Shown: one piece after another, positions 1 to 6,665 of the stretch
How the letters are laid out: each line of letters opens with the position of its first letter
How positions within the stretch are numbered: position 1 is the first letter of the stretch
Assembly: GCA_902796375.1 (NCBI GenBank)
Contig: CADBOW010000256.1
Span: 1 to 12,516 of the forward strand
Source of the DNA: an uncultured Lachnospiraceae bacterium
Lineage (GTDB): Bacteria > Bacillota > Clostridia > Lachnospirales > Lachnospiraceae
DNA length: 12,516 nucleotides
Direction: 5' to 3'
The notes under the pieces: generated by a model
Told to the model about the DNA's origin: nothing
Databases searched by the model: none
The model's input: only the letters and a program-made list of their open reading frames with translations
Program-made: the position numbers and the translations under genes

Positions 1-513
1 CAGATCCTCCGGGAGGCCGCCGGCATTGTGGTGTGCCTTGATGCCTGCTTCACTCTCCAGGATGTCCGGCCAGATGGTTCCCTGTGCAAGGAACTCGATG
101 CCGTCCAGCTTCCGTGCTTCTTCTGCAAATACTTCTATGAATTCGCCGCCGATGATCATTCGCTTCTGCTCCGGATCCGTAACTCCGGCCAGCTTGTCCA
201 GGAAGCGGTCCACCGCATCCACGTAGATCAGATTTGCATTCATTTCCTCCTTGAATACCTGGATCACCTGCTCCGGTTCTCCCTTCCGCAGTAATCCGTG
301 GTTTACATGTACACAGACCAGATTCTGCCCGATGGCCTTGATCAGCAGCGCTGCTACTACGGAGGAGTCCACACCTCCGGACAGTGCCAGAAGTACCTTC
401 TTATCTCCTACCTGTTCCTTGATCGCCGTGATCTGCTCGTCTATAAATGCCTTTGCGAGCTCCGGTGTCGTGATCCGGGCCATATCGTCCGGTCGTCTGA
501 TTAATTCCGCCAT
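1..513 (-). CDS. guaA: GMP synthetase, ATP-pyrophosphatase part (partial; runs off the left edge)
   Basis: GMP synthetase aminates XMP to GMP in de novo guanine nucleotide synthesis. The 171 visible residues begin MAELIRRPDD and carry the PP-loop SGGVDSS at about residues 45-51, VTDPEQKR at 111-118, FLAQGTIWPD at 141-150 and KAHHNAGGLPED at 159-170, all typical of the GuaA ATP-pyrophosphatase domain. The gene continues past base 1, so the dimerisation domain is not visible. The start at 513 is supported by AGGAGG at 522-527, eight bases upstream. The protein therefore starts directly at the synthetase domain: the roughly 190-residue class I glutamine amidotransferase domain that precedes it in the classical enzyme is absent. 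Ammonia must come from a separate subunit, a C-terminal domain outside the window, or free ammonium. It is divergent from tkt. Confidence 0.93.
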   Translation of the reverse strand, partial: MAELIRRPDDMARITTPELAKAFIDEQITAIKEQVGDKKVLLALSGGVDSSVVAALLIKAIGQNLVCVHVNHGLLRKGEPEQVIQVFKEEMNANLIYVDAVDRFLDKLAGVTDPEQKRMIIGGEFIEVFAEEARKLDGIEFLAQGTIWPDILESEAGIKAHHNAGGLPEDL

Positions 514-557
514 TTTTCCTTCCTCCTGTTTTTGATAACCCCCCGGGGTATAGATTC

Positions 558-585
558 ATTATGCCATAAACCGCGAATTATTCAA
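558..585 (-). promoter_or_regulatory. Candidate promoter for guaA
   Basis: Read on the minus strand, a -35-like TTGAAT (580-585) and a -10-like CATAAT (558-563) are separated by 16 bases, and the start codon at 513 follows about 45 bases downstream. A second consensus TATAAT lies further upstream at 605-610 on the same strand but has no good -35. No purine riboswitch structure is apparent in the short leader. Called from consensus matching only. Confidence 0.45.
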
Positions 586-618
586 GACATGAATCTCCTT
601 TTCTATTATACCGAATTG

Positions 619-627
619 TGATATACT
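619..627 (+). promoter_or_regulatory. Extended -10 promoter for tkt
   Basis: TGATATACT is a good extended -10 element (TGnTATACT; the -10 is 622-627). No clear -35 is seen at the expected distance, which extended -10 promoters tolerate. Transcription would start near 634, so the transketolase start must lie downstream of that point. This supports the ATG at 693 rather than in-frame starts further upstream. Confidence 0.55.
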
Positions 628-692
628 ATGACGCGAAAAGCCGGAATCTACGGCATTTCCAACAAAAAACCATCTACAGAAAGGACTCTGAC

Positions 693-2681
693 ATGTCTAA
701 TTCAATCGATGCAAGATCTATCAACGCCATCCGCATTTTATCCGCAGATGCAATTCAAAAGGCAAATTCCGGTCACCCCGGCCTTCCTTTGGGTGCTGCC
801 CCGGCTGCGTATACCCTGTGGTCCAAAGTAATGAACCACAACCCGAAGGATCCGAACTGGGCGAATCGCGATCGTTTTATCCTGTCAGGCGGACATGGCT
901 CCATGCTGCTGTATTCATTACTTCATCTGTTCGGGTACGGACTTACAAAGGACGACCTGGCGAATTTCCGCCAGCTGGGATCCCTGACTCCGGGACATCC
1001 GGAATACCGTCATACCGTAGGTGTGGAAGCAACCACCGGTCCGCTGGGTGCCGGCATGGCTATGGCTGTCGGCATGGCCATGGCTGAGAAGCACCTTGCA
1101 TCCGTATTTAACAAAGAGAATTATCCCGTTGTGGATCATTATACCTATGTTCTGGGCGGTGACGGCTGCATGATGGAGGGCATCTCCTATGAGGCCTTCT
1201 CTCTGGCCGGAACCCTGGGGCTGTCCAAGCTGATCGTGCTTTACGATTCCAACGACATTTCCATCGAGGGCGGCACAAATATCGCATTCCGCGAGTCCGT
1301 GCAGAAGCGCTTCGAGGCCTTCGGCTTCCAGACACTTCGTGTTGAGGACGGAAATGATACCGCAGCCATTCTCGCAGCCATCGAAGAGGCAAAGGCAGAT
1401 ACCACCCGTCCTTCCATGATCGAGATCAAGACGAAGATCGGTGCAGGCTGCCCCGCCAAGGAGGGCAAGGCCTCCGCACACGGCGAGCCTCTCGGCGTTG
1501 AAAATGTGGCAGCGCTCCGTGAGAACCTGGGCTGGGAGGATTCCACTCCCTTTGCTGTTCCCCAGGATATTTATGATCATTTTGCCGCCATTGCAGATGA
1601 GAAGCAGAAAAATGAGGATGCATGGAACAGGCTTTTCGCCGACTACAGAACCGCATTTCCGGATATGGCTGAGCTTTGGGATACGTACCACGATGAGGAC
1701 AGTGCCGCAGCTCTGCTGGAGGATGAAAACTTCTGGAAGCTTTCCGATGCTGCCGACTCTACCCGTAACATTTCCGGGAAGGCCATCAACTATGCAAAGA
1801 CCAAGCTTCCCAACCTCTTCGGCGGCGCTGCTGACCTGGCGCCTTCCACAAAGACCTACATGAAGGATCTGGGGGATTTCTCAAAGGAGACTCCCGAAGG
1901 AAGCAATCTCCATTTCGGAGTTCGCGAACTGGCCATGGCTGCCATCGGAAACGGCATCCGGCTCCACGGCGGTCTTCGCCCCTTCGTTTCCACCTTCTTT
2001 GTATTCAGTGATTACGTAAAGCCCATGGCCCGGCTTTCTGCTCTGATGCAGGTTCCGCTGACCTATGTTCTGACACACGACAGTATCGGTGTGGGCGAGG
2101 ACGGACCGACCCATGAGCCCATCGAGCAGTTGGCAATGCTCCGGGCACTTCCGAATTTCTATGCATTCCGCCCTGCGGATGCTACGGAAACAGCCGCTGC
2201 CTGGTATTTCGCTTTGAACAGCAAGACCATTCCCACCGCACTGGTTCTGACCAGACAGAATCTTCCGCAGCTGGCCGGTTCCTCCAAGGATGCTCTGAAG
2301 GGTGCCTATATTCTGGAGGACAGCACAAAGGATACTCCGGATGCCATCATCATCGCCACCGGCTCCGAAGTTCAACTGGCTGTTGAGGCTCGGGAGAAGC
2401 TCCTGATCGACGGCATCGATGTCCGTGTAGTCAGCATGCCCTGTATGGATCTCTTCCGGGATCAGCCGGCTGAGTATCAGGAGCAGATCCTTCCTTCTGC
2501 CGTAACTGCCCGGGTATCCGTTGAAGCCTTAACAACCTTCGGTTGGGAACGCTATGTGGGACTGAACGGAAAAGCCGTCGGCATGACCGGCTTCGGTGCA
2601 TCAGGTCCTGCAAATGAGCTTTTCCGTCATTTCGGGATCACAACCGATGCGGTGATCGCCGCCGTGAAAGAGCAGCTGTAA
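693..2681 (+). CDS. tkt: Transketolase
   Basis: Thiamine-diphosphate enzyme of the non-oxidative pentose phosphate pathway that moves two-carbon ketol units between sugar phosphates; cytosolic. The 662 residues match the usual full-length enzyme. Visible motifs are SGHPGLPLG (26-34), the ThDP/metal site GDGCMMEG (156-163) with YDSNDISIEGG (184-194), the second-half site HFGVRELAMAAI (407-418) containing the conserved catalytic Glu412, and the transketolase signature THDSIGVGEDGPTHEP (461-476). The C-terminal domain is complete. The start at 693 is chosen because AAGGA (681-685) lies seven bases upstream and the protein then begins MSNSIDARSINAIR, as expected for the family. An in-frame GTG/TTG extension back to 618 would overlap the promoter. 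The gene appears monocistronic and ends at a strong terminator. Confidence 0.97.
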   Translation: MSNSIDARSINAIRILSADAIQKANSGHPGLPLGAAPAAYTLWSKVMNHNPKDPNWANRDRFILSGGHGSMLLYSLLHLFGYGLTKDDLANFRQLGSLTPGHPEYRHTVGVEATTGPLGAGMAMAVGMAMAEKHLASVFNKENYPVVDHYTYVLGGDGCMMEGISYEAFSLAGTLGLSKLIVLYDSNDISIEGGTNIAFRESVQKRFEAFGFQTLRVEDGNDTAAILAAIEEAKADTTRPSMIEIKTKIGAGCPAKEGKASAHGEPLGVENVAALRENLGWEDSTPFAVPQDIYDHFAAIADEKQKNEDAWNRLFADYRTAFPDMAELWDTYHDEDSAAALLEDENFWKLSDAADSTRNISGKAINYAKTKLPNLFGGAADLAPSTKTYMKDLGDFSKETPEGSNLHFGVRELAMAAIGNGIRLHGGLRPFVSTFFVFSDYVKPMARLSALMQVPLTYVLTHDSIGVGEDGPTHEPIEQLAMLRALPNFYAFRPADATETAAAWYFALNSKTIPTALVLTRQNLPQLAGSSKDALKGAYILEDSTKDTPDAIIIATGSEVQLAVEAREKLLIDGIDVRVVSMPCMDLFRDQPAEYQEQILPSAVTARVSVEALTTFGWERYVGLNGKAVGMTGFGASGPANELFRHFGITTDAVIAAVKEQL

Positions 2682-2713
2682 GTCGCAGCCGCGTGTGCAA
2701 TTCCGAAAACTAC

Positions 2714-2765
2714 AAGTGCCGGGAAGAACAAGGTCACTAAAACCTGTTCTTCCCGGCACTTTTCT
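2714..2765 (+). terminator. Rho-independent terminator after tkt, facing mecA
   Basis: A perfect 17-base-pair inverted repeat (2714-2730 with 2745-2761) encloses a 14-base loop, in which GGT/ACC can extend the stem, and is followed by TTTTCT on the plus strand. It starts 32 bases after the tkt stop. mecA converges from the other side and stops at 2792, so the hairpin may serve both genes. The T-run on the minus strand (TTGTAGTTTTC) is poorer. Confidence 0.93.
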
Positions 2766-2791
2766 GACTGATATTCAAACCTGAACCTGGG

Positions 2792-3712
2792 TCATAACTC
2801 TTCCAGCTGGATCAGTGCATCCTCCAGAATCTTTATTCCATGCTCTTCGAAATATTCCTTTGAGGCATAGGAGGTGCGGCACCGACTTCCAAACTCATTC
2901 ATGAAGGTGCAGATCGCGGCGAATTCCGTCACGGAATTCCGCTCCCTTCCCAGATAGAGATAGTATCTCTGATTTGCCGGATTCTTATATAACACATTTT
3001 CGCTGTCGTAATGAGCTCCCACCAGCTTGGACGCCTGGATCACGCTCTGGAGATCCCGGAATTCATACAGCGCAAAGGCATCCGGCACTCCGCTGGGCGC
3101 AGGCTTGGGTTCCGGCTTATCTACCGGATTCTTCGGTCCCTTCAAAACGGACTGGGCACCCACCTTATCCGCCAGACCGGATACGATATTATCGATCATG
3201 CTCATGATATCCTGGGGATTGATCTGAGAAGACTTGGGAATATTGATCTCCGCACGGATCTCCGGACCCTGTTGGATCTGTATCCCGTCGGGTCCCAGCT
3301 GATCCTCCGAAGCCGGACCATCGGTTTCGAACTCCTCTTCATCCTCCTCCGGACCTCCGGGTCCGAACTCGTCCTCTTCGTCCTCATCATCCTCCGGCCC
3401 GCTATGCTCTTCGTCATATTCTATGCCATTGGTAAAACGGGAGAACCGTGTATCCAGCTCGTCCGGATTTTCCACCTTGCTGATATTGACCATAAGCCCG
3501 TTCTGAGCCATGGGGATCGCCTCCACCATCAGCGGCTGCGGGCCCTCATCAAAGCCCATTTCCTCCCTGGCCATTTCCATCAGGTCATCAAACAGCGCCT
3601 TCGCCTTGTCTGAGCCGTAAGCCAGTTCAGACAGCTGTATATCCCGTTCCTCCAGATCCGACCGATCCAGAATAAAGCGTATTTTATTCTCATTGATGCG
3701 TTCTCGTCTCAT
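2792..3712 (-). CDS. mecA: MecA-family adaptor protein for ClpC, with a long acidic linker
   Basis: MecA proteins are adaptors that bring substrates (ComK in Bacillus subtilis) to the ClpC unfoldase and ClpP protease. The N-terminal domain MRRERINENKIRF... with LEERDIQLSELAYG (about residues 1-85) matches the substrate-binding domain. The C-terminal domain (about 212-306: FALYEFRDLQSVIQASKLV, then YYLYLGRERNS and FMNEFGSR) matches the ClpC-binding domain. Between them, residues 98-145 are strongly acidic (runs such as EDDEDEEDE and PEEDEEEFE), followed by a Pro/Lys-rich stretch at 197-210. At 306 residues it is well longer than the roughly 220 of B. subtilis MecA; the excess is this linker. 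The ribosome binding site before 3712 (AGAGAGGCG) is modest. The native substrate cannot be told from the sequence. Confidence 0.93.
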   Translation of the reverse strand: MRRERINENKIRFILDRSDLEERDIQLSELAYGSDKAKALFDDLMEMAREEMGFDEGPQPLMVEAIPMAQNGLMVNISKVENPDELDTRFSRFTNGIEYDEEHSGPEDDEDEEDEFGPGGPEEDEEEFETDGPASEDQLGPDGIQIQQGPEIRAEINIPKSSQINPQDIMSMIDNIVSGLADKVGAQSVLKGPKNPVDKPEPKPAPSGVPDAFALYEFRDLQSVIQASKLVGAHYDSENVLYKNPANQRYYLYLGRERNSVTEFAAICTFMNEFGSRCRTSYASKEYFEEHGIKILEDALIQLEEL

Positions 3713-4001
3713 ACAGATCGCCTCTCTTTATGCCAAACTTTGCATGCAAAATATCTGCAACTTTTTCTTCTTGATATCGTCCGGTACTTCGTTTTATGAT
3801 AAGAAAGAACATCCCGACCGACATAGAATCATATTATTATATTCGCGAATGATCGGTCACTATCACAGTTGCTTACCTCCGTCAGTCGCGAAAGAAAGGA
3901 GGTTATTCGACTTAACCCGTAACAGGGGGTATACTGCATATAGACACAGAATGGGACATGCTCCTCGGAGTATGCCCCATTTGCGTTCCGGTAACCGGTC
4001 A
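3713..4001. other. Intergenic region between mecA and ferredoxin, possible structured RNA
   Basis: No credible protein gene is seen here. The stretch holds a 12-base palindrome TTTGCATGCAAA (3739-3750) in the mecA leader; a plus-strand promoter-like pair TTGATA (3771-3776) and TATGAT (3795-3800), 18 bases apart; a hairpin pairing 3816-3824 with 3849-3858 (one bulge); two interlocking short complementarities (3875-3880 with 3898-3903, and 3884-3888 with 3908-3912); AGAAAGGAGGT (3893-3903), the exact complement of the 16S 3' end; and a strong hairpin at 3950-3981. Together these could mark a plus-strand small RNA of about 175 bases, or simply the mecA leader plus the ferredoxin terminator. Confidence 0.4.
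3950..3981 (-). terminator. Hairpin after the ferredoxin gene, probable terminator
   Basis: Bases 3950-3964 pair with 3967-3981 apart from one mismatch and one G-U pair, giving a compact stem with a two-base loop that starts about 20 bases after the ferredoxin stop. Neither strand has a classical T-run: the minus strand continues CTGTGTC, the plus strand TTTGCGTT. Termination on the minus strand is thus likely from position, not from a perfect signal. Confidence 0.55.
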
Positions 4002-4172
4002 TTAACCCTCGGAGATAGCTCCTACCGGGCATCCACCGGCGCAAGCACCACAGCTGATGCACAGATTCTCATCAATAACGAACTGACCGCCATTATCAGA
4101 GATAGCACCTACCGGGCATGTGCCTGCGCACGCACCACAGCCGATGCACGCATCACTTATTACGTATGCCAT
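4002..4172 (-). CDS. 2[4Fe-4S] ferredoxin, clostridial type
   Basis: A small electron carrier of 56 residues (MAYVISDACIGCGAC...), the usual clostridial ferredoxin size. Two complete CxxCxxCxxxCP motifs are present: Cys9, 12, 15 and 19, and Cys38, 41, 44 and 48, each followed by VGAI. It will hold two low-potential [4Fe-4S] clusters for partners such as pyruvate:ferredoxin oxidoreductase, hydrogenase or Rnf, none of which is in the window. The start at 4172 is chosen because AGGAGG at 4182-4187 is eight bases upstream; an in-frame ATG at 4190 would overlap that site. The two halves are very alike at DNA level (4013-4061 versus 4100-4148, about 42 of 49 bases identical, period 87). It has its own promoter and terminator, so it is probably monocistronic. 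Confidence 0.96.
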   Translation of the reverse strand: MAYVISDACIGCGACAGTCPVGAISDNGGQFVIDENLCISCGACAGGCPVGAISEG

Positions 4173-4215
4173 AGTGTGTCCCTCCTTCATTTAATAATAT
4201 AACGATTGTGAAATC

Positions 4216-4244
4216 ATTTTACACCATAATGTCAAGATTCACAA
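4216..4244 (-). promoter_or_regulatory. Promoter for the ferredoxin gene
   Basis: On the minus strand, -35 TTGTGA (4239-4244) and -10 TAAAAT (4216-4221) are exactly 17 bases apart, in an AT-rich context about 44 bases before the ferredoxin start. A perfect TTGACA also lies in the spacer but has no -10 at a workable distance. Confidence 0.7.
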
Positions 4245-4284
4245 GAAAAACTGTTATTTTGCCAAATGAAGGAGCTTTCCGTCA

Positions 4285-4812
4285 CTAAATATGAAGATCC
4301 ATATCAAATCTGCTTTTTAAAACCGGATGCGAACTAATATATGCTTTTATACTTTTAATATTGTCCGAAAGCTCGTCCATAGCATGAAGAACCTTATGAA
4401 AGCTTTCATATTCCTCTTCCGTAACCTGACCGTCCTTCGAAATATTGACCAGCTTTCTGGAAATGTCATCGATCGACTGGGCGCTGCTTAAAAAACGGAG
4501 GGACAGACGTTCCAGGGAGTCCTGATTCTCAATCTTCCGGACCTTCCCCAAAGCCCGTTCCATCCCGATGGGACATGTATTGTTACAATAATCAACACAG
4601 AGATACGGTGCATCATATTCCTTCGACATGATAAGCACTTCCTCGGCGTAGGGCTCAATCTTGTTTAGCTCAATTCGGGCTAAACGGCTTCGTTCTATCC
4701 CCAGCTGAAGTGCTGCTTTCTCTCTGCTTGAAAAGGATCCATCCCTTTCTGCCGCCTGTATTCTGGCTATATAAAAGATGTTTCCGCTAGCCTTGGACGC
4801 TTTTCTACCCAT
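4285..4812 (-). CDS. XRE-family helix-turn-helix regulator of the phage/ICE type
   Basis: The 175-residue protein begins MGRKASKASGNIFYIARIQAA and carries a helix-turn-helix stretch SREKAALQLGIERSRLARIE (about residues 28-47), followed by a Cys pair in YCNNTCPIG (about 75-83) and a helical C-terminal region with KDGQVTEEEYESF. This layout (MGRK...SREGAA-like helix-turn-helix...C...CPIG...helical tail) is familiar from XRE regulators carried by clostridial phages and integrative elements; that is recall, not a search. The start at 4812 has GGAGG eight bases upstream (4821-4825 region), better than an in-frame ATG at 4839. The gene is clearly richer in A/T than its neighbours. No integrase or other mobile gene is nearby, so it is a solo regulator, probably acquired. 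Its targets are unknown; autoregulation is plausible. Confidence 0.8.
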   Translation of the reverse strand: MGRKASKASGNIFYIARIQAAERDGSFSSREKAALQLGIERSRLARIELNKIEPYAEEVLIMSKEYDAPYLCVDYCNNTCPIGMERALGKVRKIENQDSLERLSLRFLSSAQSIDDISRKLVNISKDGQVTEEEYESFHKVLHAMDELSDNIKSIKAYISSHPVLKSRFDMDLHI

Positions 4813-4861
4813 TGCTGTGTACCTCCAAAAATAATACAACGAGTATCCGTTTTGTTATGTT

Positions 4862-4890
4862 ACCATACGCGTTAGTGAAAAACTAATCAA
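4862..4890 (-). promoter_or_regulatory. Candidate promoter and operator of the XRE regulator
   Basis: Minus-strand -35 TTGATT (4885-4890) and -10 TATGGT (4862-4867) are 17 bases apart, about 50 bases before the start codon. The inverted repeat TTAGT-N5-ACTAA (4872-4876 and 4882-4886) sits in the spacer and touches the -35, a position where a bound repressor would block polymerase. The sequence shows the repeat; its use as an operator is inference. Confidence 0.5.
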
Positions 4891-4943
4891 TTTTTGTTAA
4901 AAAAAACCATTTGCGCCCATTTTTTTACCTATAGTTCAATTTT

Positions 4944-5810
4944 TTACTGTTTTTTTCCGTTTCCGTCCTTCGTCTGAAGCCACGCCTGGTAAACCTGCCG
5001 CTTCTGTATCCCGCGTTCCCCGGCTACGGCTTTCATGGCTTCCTTCTCCGACAATCCTTCCTCCAGATAGCGTTTCATGTGATCGGGTATGGAGATCTCC
5101 GCAAATCGGTCCTTTCGTTCCTGCTCCTGTTCCTCCCTGGATTTTCCGGCGATCACCAGAACATACTCCCCTCTGGGCTCCTCCTCCCGAAAGATCGAAA
5201 CGGCCTGAAGAAGCGTAGTCATCCGGAAGGCTTCATGCTTCTTTGTCAGTTCCTTACAGACCGTCAGCGGCCGATCCCCCAGTGCTTCCGCCAGTTCCTC
5301 CAGTGTCTTAACCAGCCGGTGCGGCGCCTCATATAAAATGATGGTCCGCCCCTCGGAGCCCAGTTCCCTCAGAATCCGTCTGCGATCCTTCTTCTCTGCA
5401 GGCAGAAATGCTTCAAAGGCAAATCTCCGGGTTCCCTGACCGGAAGCGACCAGTGCATTGATGGCCGCACATGCCCCAGGCACAGGAACCACAGGGATTC
5501 CTGCCTCATAACAGCGCTGTACCAGGACCTCTCCGGGATCGGAGATTCCGGGTGTCCCGGCGTCCGTGATCAGCGCAACGGTCCGGCCCTCCAGCATTTT
5601 CTGCACCAGGACCTCCGCCTTGTCATATTTGTTAAATTCATGATAGCTGGTCATGGGAGTATGGATATCAAAATGGGTGAGAAGCTTGCGGCTGTTTCTG
5701 GTATCCTCCGCCGCGATCTCGTCAGCTTCCTGCAGGATACGCACCGCACGGAAGGTCATATCCTCCAGATTTCCTATGGGTGTTGCCACCAGATATAAAC
5801 ATCCGGACAT
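4944..5810 (-). CDS. rsmI: 16S rRNA (cytidine1402-2'-O)-methyltransferase
   Basis: RsmI uses S-adenosylmethionine to methylate the ribose of C1402 in the decoding centre of 16S rRNA. The 288 residues equal the family length. Tetrapyrrole-methylase-fold motifs are clear: YLVATPIGNLEDMTFRA (6-22), AAEDTRNSRKLL (33-44), ITDAGTPGISDPG (81-93) and VPVPGACAAINAL (108-120). The C-terminal region ends in a helical HTH-like segment (EGLSEKEAMKAVA, GIQKRQVYQAWL). The start at 5810 is chosen because AAGGAGG lies six bases upstream and MSGCLYLVATPIGN is the normal N-terminus; an in-frame extension to 5945 would overlap trmN6. It is the last gene of the ispE operon, 70 bases after trmN6, matching the yabB-yabC neighbourhood of Bacillus. 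Confidence 0.96.
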   Translation of the reverse strand: MSGCLYLVATPIGNLEDMTFRAVRILQEADEIAAEDTRNSRKLLTHFDIHTPMTSYHEFNKYDKAEVLVQKMLEGRTVALITDAGTPGISDPGEVLVQRCYEAGIPVVPVPGACAAINALVASGQGTRRFAFEAFLPAEKKDRRRILRELGSEGRTIILYEAPHRLVKTLEELAEALGDRPLTVCKELTKKHEAFRMTTLLQAVSIFREEEPRGEYVLVIAGKSREEQEQERKDRFAEISIPDHMKRYLEEGLSEKEAMKAVAGERGIQKRQVYQAWLQTKDGNGKKQ

Positions 5811-5880
5811 TTTGTTCCTCCTTCCCGGTTCCTGCCTTGTTCCGGCGCTGTCCTGTCCCCGCTCGCCCTGTTCCGGCGCA

Positions 5881-6627
5881 TCAGGGCTTTCCATAAACAT
5901 CCAGTATCTGTCTGGTATAGCTCCCGTCGTCTTCATATACCACAAGTGTGGGAAGTACGGTCAGCTGCGGTCCTCCGCCCTGCACCGCCTCCAGAAGCAC
6001 CATGTTGGGCTCCTTCCCGGCATAGGGCTGGACCAGCTGCATCCGTTTCGGTTCCAGTCGGTATTCCTTCAGCGTCTGGATCAGCTCCGGCAGACGGAAG
6101 GGTTTGTGGACCAATGCAAAGCTCCCGCCGGGCTTCAGCAAATGCGCCGCTGCCCGAACCACATCCTCCCAGGATACCATGATCTCATGTCTTGCGATGT
6201 TATAGGCCGTCGCGTCATTATGTAAACCGCTCGTTCCCTTGATATAGGGCGGATTACAGGTCACCGCATCATAGACCGCTCTCGGAAACATTCCGGGCAC
6301 CTCCCGGATATCGCCCGGAAGGATCCTGCACCGGTCTTCGGCATGATTCAGCTTCACGCTTCGCCCTGCCATTTCCGCAACCGGTTCCTGCAGCTCCAGT
6401 CCGTCACAGGATGTGCATTTCCCCTTCGCTGTAAGCAGCAACGGAATGATACCTGTTCCGGTTCCCAGATCCATCACCCGGTCCTTCCGACGGGTCCCTG
6501 CAAAGTTGGCCAGAAGCACCGCATCCATTCCGAAGCAGAAAAAGGATGGGTTCTGGATGATCCGGAACCCATTCACTTCTAAATCGTCTATTCGTTCGCC
6601 CTCTCGAATCAGCTGATCCTCTTCCAT
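5881..6627 (-). CDS. trmN6: TrmN6/YabB-type N6-adenine methyltransferase
   Basis: A Rossmann-fold SAM methyltransferase of the COG4123 group; characterised Escherichia coli TrmN6 (YfiC) methylates A37 of tRNA1Val. In the 248 residues one sees FGMDAVLLANF (32-42), the SAM-binding motif DLGTGTGIIPLLL (53-65), and the N6-adenine methyltransferase motif NPPY (125-128), followed by the ARHEIMVSWEDVVRAA and LKPGGSFALVH segments typical of the family. Start 6627 has a GGAGGGAGG ribosome binding site directly upstream. It is cotranscribed with ricT (38-base gap) and rsmI. The exact tRNA target in this organism is inferred from family membership only. Confidence 0.92.
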   Translation of the reverse strand: MEEDQLIREGERIDDLEVNGFRIIQNPSFFCFGMDAVLLANFAGTRRKDRVMDLGTGTGIIPLLLTAKGKCTSCDGLELQEPVAEMAGRSVKLNHAEDRCRILPGDIREVPGMFPRAVYDAVTCNPPYIKGTSGLHNDATAYNIARHEIMVSWEDVVRAAAHLLKPGGSFALVHKPFRLPELIQTLKEYRLEPKRMQLVQPYAGKEPNMVLLEAVQGGGPQLTVLPTLVVYEDDGSYTRQILDVYGKP

Positions 6628-6665
6628 GATCCTCCCTCCGAAGAAGCCTGCCCGTGGTCTTCGAT

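Noticed and set aside
618..692. In-frame N-terminal extension of transketolase
   Set aside because: It overlaps the extended -10 promoter and lacks a ribosome binding site, whereas the ATG at 693 has one and gives the family-typical N-terminus.
918..1691. Long antisense open frame (257 codons) inside tkt
   Set aside because: Shadow of a GC-rich coding sequence; no ribosome binding site or recognisable protein, while tkt is unmistakable.
1914..1949. Transketolase has REL instead of the REH seen next to the catalytic Glu in E. coli
   Set aside because: This position varies among family members (REF forms are familiar in streptococci), and the catalytic Glu and all other motifs are intact.
3693..4202. 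A 169-codon open frame on the plus strand across the mecA-ferredoxin intergenic region and antisense to ferredoxin
   Set aside because: It overlaps the mecA 5' end and the whole ferredoxin gene, has no suitable ribosome binding site, and its product has no coherent composition or motif; a chance open frame.
4898..4927. A-run and T-run flanking 13 bases, as a possible rsmI terminator
   Set aside because: The stem would be only A-U pairs with a large unpaired loop; too weak to call a terminator.
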